Shown in pieces: positions 1 to 8,228 of a stretch of 64,000 bases of DNA. The notes beneath the pieces are model-generated. The model did no database searches. It saw only the letters and a program-made list of their open reading frames with translations, and was not told where the DNA came from. A program made the translations under genes and the position numbers. The stretch is from Tenebrio molitor (taxonomy: Eukaryota; Arthropoda; Insecta; Coleoptera; Tenebrionidae), in assembly GCF_963966145.1 (NCBI RefSeq), contig NC_091047.1, positions 12,586,001 to 12,650,000 of the forward strand. The letters are read 5' to 3'. Numbering within the stretch: position 1 is the first letter of the stretch; each line of letters begins with the position of its first letter.

Positions 1-481
1 GCATGGTTTCAAAATTGGAATTAATTAGATAAGCATCTTTCAGTTTCCGATTTTCATGTTCAATTATTTATTTATTATTTAATTTGAGGTCCCATAAAAG
101 CTGTACAGTGCAAACAAATGTGTTTACTTTCATATTATCTTAATGAATGATTAAAAAACAATTTTTATTGTCTTTGTTTTAACAGTAGGTACAAATTTTC
201 AGCACGTAAATATCTTATACGCTTGCACCACATACTGCACACTTTAGCGGCTTTTTCAGTTCAACAGCATCAGCGTACTGTAACAACGACAGAATTAAAT
301 ATTTTTCCATAAGATATGGCGGGATTCTGGATCTCGTTGCAATTCGCCTTATTGAATGGGTAACTTTTGTTTTTATTGACATAGGTAACGTCATTTACAT
401 TTTAGTGTCACTCAAAATTTTAGTGGAAAATGGAATAAATCATTAATTAGTTTCCAGTGACATGATTTGGACCCACAAGTT
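1..481. other. Upstream region of the TSSK gene, no feature recognised
   Basis: AT-rich sequence before the first in-frame ATG of the kinase gene. No ORF, hairpin or repeat with a second copy in the window was seen. A TTCCAG at 451-456 could be a splice acceptor for a 5' untranslated exon just before the start codon, but this is inference. Promoter elements could not be assigned. Confidence 0.4.
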
Positions 482-1346
482 ATGTCCAGTCCTCACACAC
501 AAAAAACCAATAGTCCTCTGCTGTCCACTGAAGCGGTAACTGGCCAGCCCATCGTCAAGGAGGGCAAAAAACAGACAGTCCTAGAATCGCACGGCTATGT
601 CTTGGGAAAAACAATCGGATCCGGCTCGTACGCCACAGTGCGGGTTGGTATAATTTCAGCAAATGCAGTCATCGTTCGTATTTTTTACTAATCACCCCTG
701 TGATCAGATGGCGCACAGCGAGAGACACAACATGAACGTGGCCGTCAAAATAGTAAGCAAATTTTCAGCGCCGGCAGATTACCTGAAGAAGTTTCTCCCG
801 AGGGAGATCGAGGTCGTTAAAGGTTTGAAACATCCGAATCTGATCCGGTTCCTTCAAGCGATAGAAACCACCCACAGGTTTGACAAAGCGATGCGCTTGG
901 CGCGAGTTGATCGGTTTCACTCCAGGGTCTACATCATCATGGAATACGCTGAGAACGGTAGTTTGTTGGAGATCATCCGTCGGGATTCGTACATCGACGA
1001 AACGCGCGCAAGGAAATGGTTCAGACAACTGGTGGATGCTGTGGATTATTGCCACGAAAGAGGCGTGGTCCACAGAGACATCAAATGCGAAAACTTGCTG
1101 ATCAACACCGACTACGAAATTAAACTGTCCGATTTTGGTTTTGCGAGAGGCCACATGAAGATCAAGAACGGTCAAGTTCCCTTGAGCGAAACTTTCTGCG
1201 GGAGTTACGCCTACGCGTCTCCCGAAATCCTGAAAGGGATACCGTACCAGCCGCAGTACTCCGACATCTGGTCGATGGGGGTCGTCCTGTTCGCCATGGT
1301 CTACGGACGGTTGCCCTTCGACGACACCAACTACAGGGACTTGGTC
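482..1346 (+). CDS. TSSK-like kinase, 5' part (exon 1 and most of exon 2)
   Basis: The start is ATG at 482, giving MSSPHTQ. A longer open frame to 467 lacks an ATG. Exon 1 encodes 54 aa ending SYATVR. Its donor at 644 (GTTGGT) is non-ideal, but it is the only one that joins to the TSSK-like MAHSERHNMNVAVK segment starting at 708 after TGATCAG. Exon 2 then runs open through the HRD, DFG and APE motifs. Codon 1344-1346 (GTC) is the last host codon before the transposon. A cryptic donor, GT at 1344-1345, could in principle splice over the whole element to 5106 in frame, losing only two residues (VK); this is inference. Confidence 0.87.
1338..1346. repeat. Target-site duplication, left copy
   Basis: GACTTGGTC, repeated at 5041-5049. 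It encodes Asp-Leu-Val of the kinase. One base may belong to the element end, leaving an 8-bp duplication as expected for P elements. Confidence 0.85.
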
Positions 1347-1462
1347 CAAGAACCGTACACAATAAGGATTGCCAGATCGCCCGAATCTATCCGCCAGTAC
1401 CGCTCGGGCTGTGACGTCACTGTGATACCTCAACCATTCCGATATATAAGTTCGTGAATCCG
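1347..1462 (+). repeat. Left terminal inverted repeat of the P-like transposon
   Basis: Starts CAAGAACCGTA. It shares with the right end a spaced series of blocks, including GATTGCCAG against GATAGCCAG and GGCTGTGACGTCAC followed by TGATACCTC. The palindrome TGACGTCA sits at 1412-1419, 65 bp from the end. These blocks are candidate transposase (THAP) or host-factor binding sites. Confidence 0.8.
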
Positions 1463-1847
1463 CAGCGCAGAATCAGGCCGTCATATTGTTTATTACATTA
1501 TCATTGGCTATTTTTAAATTAAATTTAAATACTCTAGACCAATTTACAGAAGCGAAATTAAGTTAATCGTAATCAAATGTGAAATTAATTGAAGACGTGA
1601 TCAGATCTAACCAATCGAAGTTTCGGATTCATGGGTTTTTTGCGCATTAATTTAATTCGAATTAAATATTTAATTCTTTTTCTATAAACTGGCCATAAGT
1701 AATCTATTCATAGAAATAAGATAACATGCTTAAAATTAAAGCAACTGTAATTTTTTCAGTAATTTGATACAATATTACTAAATATATAGTTATAGTTACT
1801 ATATAGTATGTAAGTACCTACATACTTATTAATTCTGTGGGTTTAAA

Positions 1848-4587
1848 TCACTTAGTTATTTTGCTTAGCTTTCGTCTCTTTGTTCTAGATAAGTCTGTTT
1901 CCGTACTTTTTCTTTTCATCGTTTTAGCATGTTTAGCTTTCAAATTATTAAAGTTCACCCGAATTATTGTCCTTAGTTTGCTAAAATCTTGTACCATATT
2001 AAACGGAATATTATTTTCTTTTTTGAAGATTTTTACAGCCAGATGTCTTACAATTCCGGGTCCTTTGCGAAATGATTCGCCGTGATGAGTCTGAAAATAG
2101 TAGTTCCATTTTTTAATTTTTTTCAGCCAATGATCAGATGGTTTTATTAGTCCTCCGTATGAAAGTTGTTGCACCCATGAAGGTGCTTTGTCCGCTTTTA
2201 ATTTGTGGGTGAACTGTCCTAAATTAGGTATTTTATCTTTATATTTCTTGGCCATATAACCCGCAATGTACTCTAAGGCATCGTCTGTGATTTCTTGAGA
2301 CGTTGGACTGAAATCAGGAGTTGTCATTGACTCATTTGAGGAATTTGAAGAGGAGAACGATGAAAAACTTTTCAATTCAGTAGATTCGCTGGCTTCTTCA
2401 AAAATTACATTAATTTTCGCCGTTTCCAAAACTTTTGGAACTATATATTCATCTGTAGTCTTGGATTCAGTATTGACCTTTGAACCAAGAATACCAGGAT
2501 TTTTGCCAAGCATTATCATCCGAATTCGGTATATAGCTGCTAGGGGGCTCGGATGTTCATCAGGTCCTCCTCTGCTCCTAATTTGGAAAAAGAAATTTTC
2601 CAAGCTATCTTGATTCAATCTGTGTGTGCATATATACTTTATATCTAATTTTGATTTCATGTCATAAAATAAGTTTTTGAGAGATTTCATTGAAATAATC
2701 ATTCCCTTTTGGAATGTTTGAAGAGCATTCTTTCCAATAGCTCTGATACTTGAAATCCTTTGAATCATGTTGTCCAGGTGTTTTTCTTGATTTTCCAAAG
2801 ATACTCCATAAGCATTTTTAGTTGGAACTTTTCCTTTAGCACAGTAACTGTTAAATATATCGAACCACAAATTGATATCACTGATAAAATTTCCCAACGT
2901 CTCCGCCATTTGCTTATCAGTTCCTGGTTTATAACGTAAAAGACATGTTGAAACAGTATTTGACAAAAGCTGGGCTGCTAGCCTAACATTTTGACGTTGA
3001 CTTTTTTGACAATCCAAATGTTTCTGACTAACTTTCCAATTAGGTCTAACTTCGGTATCTGTTATTGACACTAATGCCTGCAAAGGAGTTTTATTTATTA
3101 CCGATCCATCCTCTAATACAAATCCCACGTCGAGAAGCCAATTACGAATTAATTTGAGTAAGTGTGGAGCATCTGCAAACATGTAGATGTTGTTTTTTGT
3201 TATAGGATGTTCAAATGAAGTGTTATCTGCATTAATTCCTAATTCCTTCCATAATCCCATATTACTTGCTCCACAATCGCTTACGCAAGCCACAACGTTA
3301 TAGGAAATTCTGTGCAGTTCATTGACAATAGTAAGTAATATCTCCTTAGTTATTTTTTGGTCAAAAGCTATATACAATGGTTGCTTCCACTGAGCAAATA
3401 GACCTCTGGCCATTACAACTTGCATTTGGTTGTGAGGTCCTAACACTTCATCTTTAGATGTATCGTATTCCTGGACTGACTTCACTTTGACTTCATCAAA
3501 CTGAATAACAACAGTTTTTTCAAATTCTGAGAACGACTCTCCGACAAGACTTAACATTAGCAAAACATCTTTCAAAATTCCTTGACTGACATCAATTTGA
3601 GAAGCCCATTTTCTTAAAGACGATAATGAGGGTAAGGGATAGTGAAGTTTATTTCTCAGATAGAGATAACATTTCTTACTATAATATCTCAATGTAAATG
3701 CTACAGCTTGCTCATCTCGCGTCCAATTAATTCGCTTTTTCTTTTTAGACAACAAAGCTATTTGATTGTCAGTGAGCACTTTTTTTAAGAGAATTAGAGA
3801 CTTTTCTGAATTTTTTGATTTTGGACTTCTGCAGCTCTTAGTTTTATAATATTTCAATTGATCTCTGAGTCCTTTAAGTTTTTTTCCAAAAGTTTTTTTC
3901 ATTTCAATATGCTCTGATTTCAAATCATTAAATTTTTTCAGTAGTTGATCGTACTTTTCATTTTCTGATTTAGCTAGTGAAGTTGTAGGAGGGCACTCTA
4001 GAGGTGAGTTATCATTATCTAATCTCAAATTGGTCTCATTATTGCAGTCAGTTATGATGAGCTTCTCTACTTCTTGATGTCTTTGTCTTTTGAGAAGTCT
4101 TCTAAAGCGATCAGAATCGGTATTTGAAGTTGTGGTAGAAGCGCTTTTGCTTGGCAGCCCCACTGTTGGAACTGCTGTTTTTTTTAATTTTTTTCTTAAA
4201 GGTAACCCTAAAATTAAAAAAAAGCATTCAAATATACTAACTTCAAGTACAATGAAAGTCTGTATTATTTAAATATAGGTTTAAATGTGCTTTTATATTT
4301 GGCTCAAACAAAGATAAAATTATTATTTTTTTACCTAGCAATTCATTCTGTAAGTCCCGTTCGTAATCTGTTTCGACAAAATGTTTCGAACAAATCCTAC
4401 TCGTTTCTGGATTCAATTTATCTTCTCTCTTGCACCTGTTAATCCATTCATTTCTCATTGTTTGAGACACCATATCTTTAGGTTTTGGAAAAGAGTGAAA
4501 AATTATATCTTGTCCCTCTTGTCCAGTACCTTTTTTTGTTTTATGGTTATTTTTGCAACCAAAGACTGCGCATCTTACTCCCGGCAT
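1848..4587 (-). CDS. THAP9-like P-element transposase, two exons, 870 aa
   Basis: Cut-and-paste transposase acting on the ends of its own element in the nucleus. Exon 1 is 4587-4335 (84 codons plus one base) and exon 2 is 4207-1848; the intron has donor GTAAAA and acceptor TTTTAG. The join restores NELLG-LPLRKK and the AVPT box of the THAP domain. N-terminal THAP zinc finger: C6, C11, C66 and H69 with W48. A Lys-rich, coiled-coil-like stretch follows near residues 165-210. RNase H catalytic residues of the THAP9 family appear as D322 (FDEVKVK), D395 (VSDCGASN) and E621 (QDSLENFF), spaced much as in human THAP9. Length is close to THAP9 (about 900 aa). No frameshift or stop was found. It lies opposite to the kinase gene it interrupts. 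Confidence 0.92.
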
Positions 4588-4924
4588 TATGATTTATGAC
4601 CCACTTCTGTAGGTAATATTTAATAACAACGTGGGAATACATAAATTTATACTTTTCTTACCTTATCCGCTGTATGTATATAAGTGTAGTATTAAATTAT
4701 AAAGTACAAACTAAAAGTATCTTCAAGATCTTATAAACACAACATACGTCTTCTTTGCACTAAACTACTCACTAATAAAAAATGCTCTACGATTAATTAA
4801 TTAAAACGAAAATCTGTCAACACAGGAAGTAACACCCAATAAAAAAACACGCGACAATATAGCGATCTTGACGACAGTCACTTCTTTATTAGCGCAACAA
4901 ACGTGAAGATTGTGGAGAATATAA

Positions 4925-5040
4925 CGCTCTCCCGAATGTGAACAAAGCATCGAGGTATCATGGTGACGTCACAGCCAGTCATCCGCTGGCGAATGTTGGA
5001 ACATAGGGAACTGGCTATCCTTCTTAGTTTACGGTTCTTG
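4925..5040 (-). repeat. Right terminal inverted repeat of the P-like transposon
   Basis: Reverse complement starts CAAGAACCGTA and matches the left repeat in blocks. The TGACGTCA palindrome is at 4964-4971, 69 bp from this end, nearly symmetric with the left. This end lies upstream of the transposase start (4587), so it also contains the promoter side. Confidence 0.8.
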
Positions 5041-5049
5041 GACTTGGTC
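5041..5049. repeat. Target-site duplication, right copy
   Basis: GACTTGGTC, identical to 1338-1346 and followed by AAG and the exon-2 splice donor. Confidence 0.85.
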
Positions 5050-5456
5050 AAGGTAATTTGAGACAGGAATTTGTCGGTCAGTTTTATTTTTGTTTTTTTT
5101 CCCAGCAAGTGACCAATAAAGTGGTGTTTCCCAAAGAACCGAAAGTATCGTTAATGTGCAAGTCTTTAATAAATAAGGTTTTAGCACCGCTTAAGGCCAG
5201 AATTAGAATTCCAGGCATCAAAACAGACCCCTGGTATGTTTACAACACGAACGATTCTGGACACGGCAGCAGGGAAAGAAATGTATCAAATTTCATGACT
5301 GGTGATGTGTCTTTACTAAATATTAAATACTTTTGATGGTAGGAAGCGGAGAGAATGACAAGTCGCGCTACGGATTCCAGTGCTACGTCAATACCAGCCA
5401 GGGAGGCTAGAGAAATACGGGAAGTACGTTTGAATGAGGAAACGAACAAAAGTTAA
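5050..5456 (+). CDS. TSSK-like kinase, 3' part (end of exon 2, exons 3 and 4)
   Basis: After the transposon the exon resumes with AAG (5050-5052) directly followed by a GTAATT donor. Exon 3 (5106-5282) begins QVTNKVVFPKEPKV after a pyrimidine-rich TTTTTTTTCCCAG and encodes the alpha-H/alpha-I end of the kinase fold, including the conserved Arg of ARIRI and the DPW motif. A donor at AAT/GTATCA (5283) and an acceptor at GATGGTAG (ends 5342) lead to exon 4, a 37-aa polar tail ending with TAA at 5454-5456. If the last intron is not used, the frame stops at 5336 instead. Both options give a plausible tail. Confidence 0.8.
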
Positions 5457-6133
5457 TTTTTTATTTTAAAAAACGCGAACAAGTTATATAACAAATTTTT
5501 CTAAATATATGTGTAATTGAGCCCTGTCAACTTTGATAACAAGCGATTTCTAACAAGTCATTGAACTTAAAATAAAACTTGGAAAGTGAATCAATCTAAT
5601 TTAAAGAGAAAAAAATGGTGGGCCTGTCGGCTAAAGGCGTTTAAAAATAAAACTTTTTAAAACCTAATTTAATTTACAACATTTAATTAAAAAACAAAAA
5701 CAAAATGAAGAAGTATACAGTAATGCGTTTTCTTTCTTTCAGTAATAAAAAAGAAACTCCGGAAAAAAGATTCGAACCCAGAGCGGCGAGCGTCCGGCCT
5801 GACCCATCGGCGCGAGAAATGCGTCAAAATTTGCAATTTTTTTTTCTTGTAAATTTACCAACGTTCGGGCGTTTCCTTTCAGGGTGGTGATATGGACAGT
5901 CAGGGCAACCACCCTGATTTTTTTTGTTCAAAAAGCCGTCTGGCGACCTCCTTGTAAAACAAATAAAGCTGTTGTAAGTAATCCTTATTAATTTTTATCA
6001 ATGTCAAATTGAGGTTACGTAACATTTTTGAATCAAATTTACTTAAAATAAATGATATAAAATAACTGAAAAAGCCATTAATTAACTTTTTTGTTCGACC
6101 TGTCAGAATTTGAGAATTTTCTCCTGTGTGAAC
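5457..6133. other. Intergenic, old repeat sequence, no gene
   Basis: Holds a GC-richer stretch at 5750-5850 that contains, on the minus strand, GGGTTCGAATC (5766-5776), a B-box-like sequence as found in tRNA-derived SINEs. No tRNA can be folded around it. A short hairpin, CAGGGTGGT to ACCACCCTG, spans 5879-5915. The part from about 6096 resembles a second copy near 24.88 kb (see the 6134-6604 insertion). Confidence 0.4.
5573..5578 (+). promoter_or_regulatory. Poly(A) signal AATAAA of the TSSK gene
   Basis: A canonical AATAAA lies about 117 nt after the predicted stop codon. It is one of several AT-rich matches nearby, so assignment rests on position. Confidence 0.45.
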
Positions 6134-6604
6134 CGTAGAGGGATATGGAGGGAGCACTCTTCAAAAAAGTGGTTACGACCGCGCTTTTCTGTAGACCTAA
6201 TAAAAGGTCTCCAGATGAGCCGAGAGAAACCGAAGTTAACGCAGATATTTCATCTTTCCAGTGGCGTCCCTTTAACTTTTTTTCTGGGGACGATTTTTGT
6301 AGGAATTGTAGGAAGACAACCGTAAATATTTAGTTCAAAATAAAAACAGATCAGAGTTATACAACTGAAAAAATACAAAGACAATTCACCAACCGATTCA
6401 CGTGTAAAAAACCAAATCCCAGTAAAATGCCGGAACACCGACGCCTATGAAGCATCTGATGTCCAAAGACCCTCGTCACGAAATTTCACGAAGTACTGGC
6501 GATCGTTTTAAAAGGCGTCATAAAAGGTCTCCGCATAGGTCTCGCGACGTGCCGCTTTCTTTACATTGCCAGCATAGGCAGTGCTCCCTCCATATCCCTC
6601 TACG
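6134..6604. mobile_element. 471-bp non-autonomous inverted-repeat element (MITE), 8-bp duplication
   Basis: Ends are inverted copies of CGTAGAGGGATATGGAGGG, continuing to about 25 bp. It is flanked by GTGTGAAC at 6126-6133 and 6605-6612. A related locus at 24.88-24.93 kb has the same flank with a single GTGTGAAC (24915-24922) and no insert, which supports the boundaries. An 8-bp duplication fits the hAT or P superfamily. The interior has AAAAGGTCTCC repeats near both ends and no long ORF of its own. Confidence 0.8.
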
Positions 6605-6878
6605 GTGTGAACGGATTTTGATAAATGTCACAATTTGTCAAAACGAAACGTCAAGCTAATTTCAAAGATTTTAAGCGATTTGGAGCCTTTAAGGGGGCTC
6701 GTCGAACAAAAAAACGTTTCACTCGTATTTTAAACTGGCCCACTCATGCCAAAAAAAGCCCAATTTACACACGAACTCGTTAAGTAAACTCCTATTTTAA
6801 AATCTTCATTGCAAACCGTTTTTTAAGTTTTTTTTTTTGTAATTTGCCTCCATTAGTCCATTTTGATTCTCTAAAGGT

Positions 6879-7000
6879 GGCCTTACACCAAGGCAACAAT
6901 TGGCAACATGTTGCCTGCAGCATTTTTTAGTAATGACCGGCAACATTATTAAAAAATGTTGCAGGCAACATGTTGCCAATTGTTGCCTTGGTGTAAGGCC
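6879..7000. repeat. Near-perfect 122-bp hairpin (foldback element)
   Basis: Arms of about 50 bp, GGCCTTACACCAAGGCAAC onward, are inverted copies with one visible mismatch. Each arm itself contains the palindrome GGCAACATGTTGCC. No second copy was seen in the window and no clear target duplication. Confidence 0.8.
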
Positions 7001-7193
7001 GACTTATAGACAAATTAACGAACGCGACGTCATCATCTGCGTTGTCATGATAGCCATTAATTTAAATTTACGGAACATTTTACGAAAATACATTACCAAC
7101 CGCCACAAAAATCCCTAAATCGACTAAAGTAAATATGTTTGTTTAAAAACGACTTAAAAAGGGCAAATTACAAAAAATAGTATAAAAAAACCC

Positions 7194-7274
7194 GTTTCAT
7201 AAGACCTTGAAGCACGGCTACGCCACTTGTTTTTTTAAACTTGAATTCGTGCTTTAAGACTGGTCTTATGAAAC
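7194..7274. repeat. 81-bp hairpin
   Basis: GTTTCATAAGACC and AAGCACG near the left end are mirrored by CGTGCTT and GGTCTTATGAAAC at the right. Likely a small foldback element. Confidence 0.65.
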
Positions 7275-8228
7275 TTGTTTTTTAACATACTATTATTCAA
7301 TTCTGTGTTGATTAGGTATGGTTTTAGGAGACTAAAAAAAGGAAGGTTATACTTTTACTCTTTTCGCACAATTTCGCAACTAAAAAATCATTTAACTTTG
7401 TTAAAAGTTGATTTATTAAATATTTCATGACTGGCTGATTATAAAATATACAAGAATACATTAGCTTAATTGTTTACTAAGTTATTGTTGTTTAACGTAC
7501 GTAAAATGTTCAAGCAAAATGTGTTTGTTATTGAACCATACGACTAGAAGTGGCTGCAGTGAAATTTTAATATTACTTAACTAATTCAGCATTCGAGAAC
7601 CATCATTAATTATTTGCGCCGGTTCCACTTTCAATCGGTTTTACCGTGGTACACCAGAAAATAAAAGATAAGCCGAGAGAACGTGCAGCGCTTAAAAAAA
7701 GTCCCCTTCTGAGGAGTGCCGTGTCGCAGGACTAAATTTTCGTAGAGTGTGATTTTTTCACACAGACCTTGGCGGTCATTATTTAGTTCTTTGGTAAAAA
7801 AATTCTAGTTTCCAATGGCACTATTTAGAAATTACAAAATTAAAACTGTTTATCACATTTAACTACATTAACAATATTATTGCATTAAATTAGTTTGTAC
7901 AAGATAACAACCCTATCTACGATATGAGTATATGTATAGCTATGTAACAAAATGTATTGTTCACGAGATAGTAGTTATGAATCAGTTATTTTAGCTGCTT
8001 AAGTGATATGTAAGTACAAGATGACCAAACTTCCGTTTCCCAAAACGACTTTTCGCACCAGAACACTGTTCATCAAAGACTGATTCAATCCTAGGAGTAT
8101 TTTCAAGAGTGACGTTTTCTGCTTCGACTATGGCACGTTTAGCGCGAAAACATTTAACCAATCACAACTAAAAATTCTAACTAACGTTATTTTCAAGTTT
8201 AATTCGCTGGAGATTCACTGTATCGAGT
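7275..8228. other. Downstream region of the minus-strand peptidase-like gene
   Basis: No ORF or repeat recognised. The start of this interval likely holds the 3' untranslated region of the minus-strand gene; TTTAAT at 8198-8203 (ATTAAA on the minus strand) is a weak poly(A) candidate. A GC-richer patch at 7615-7780 is unexplained. Confidence 0.35.

Larger units (their letters stand above)
1347..5040 (-). mobile_element. P-element/THAP9-like DNA transposon, apparently complete
   Basis: Both ends begin CAAGAACCGT (right end read on the minus strand). Similarity continues imperfectly for roughly 110 bp, including a shared inner block around GACGTCAC. The element is flanked by GACTTGGTC on both sides (1338-1346 and 5041-5049); an 8-bp duplication, normal for P elements, plus one ambiguous base explains the nine shared bases. 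Removing it restores an uninterrupted kinase codon series. It carries one transposase gene on the minus strand with both exons open. With matching ends, duplication and a full transposase it has what an autonomous element needs, though activity is inference. Confidence 0.9.
482..5456 (+). pseudogene. Testis-specific serine/threonine kinase (TSSK-like), split by a P-like transposon
   Basis: TSSK kinases phosphorylate serine/threonine in germ cells and act in sperm formation. I assign exons 482-643, 708-1346 plus 5050-5052 (interrupted), 5106-5282 and 5343-5456, with introns 644-707, 5053-5105 and 5283-5342. Without the insertion the protein would be 364 aa, the usual TSSK length. Visible kinase motifs are GSGSYATVR (glycine loop), VAVKIV (ATP lysine), HRDIKCENLL (catalytic loop), SDFGFARG and YASPEIL. 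The C-terminal piece carries VVFPKEP and LAPLKARIRI, typical of TSSK. The transposon lies after residue 267 (DLV), in subdomain X. Read through, translation gains 36 transposon-encoded residues and stops at 1455-1457, losing the C-lobe end. The last exon is predicted from splice signals and an open frame only. The flanking halves carry no other disabling change, so the insertion looks recent or polymorphic. Confidence 0.88.

Noticed and set aside
765..1433. 222-codon minus-strand open frame opposite the kinase
   Set aside because: It is the antisense shadow of the TSSK exon; no domain.
5766..5776. GGGTTCGAATC on the minus strand as a tRNA T-arm
   Set aside because: No acceptor, D or anticodon arm could be paired at proper spacing; at most a SINE remnant.
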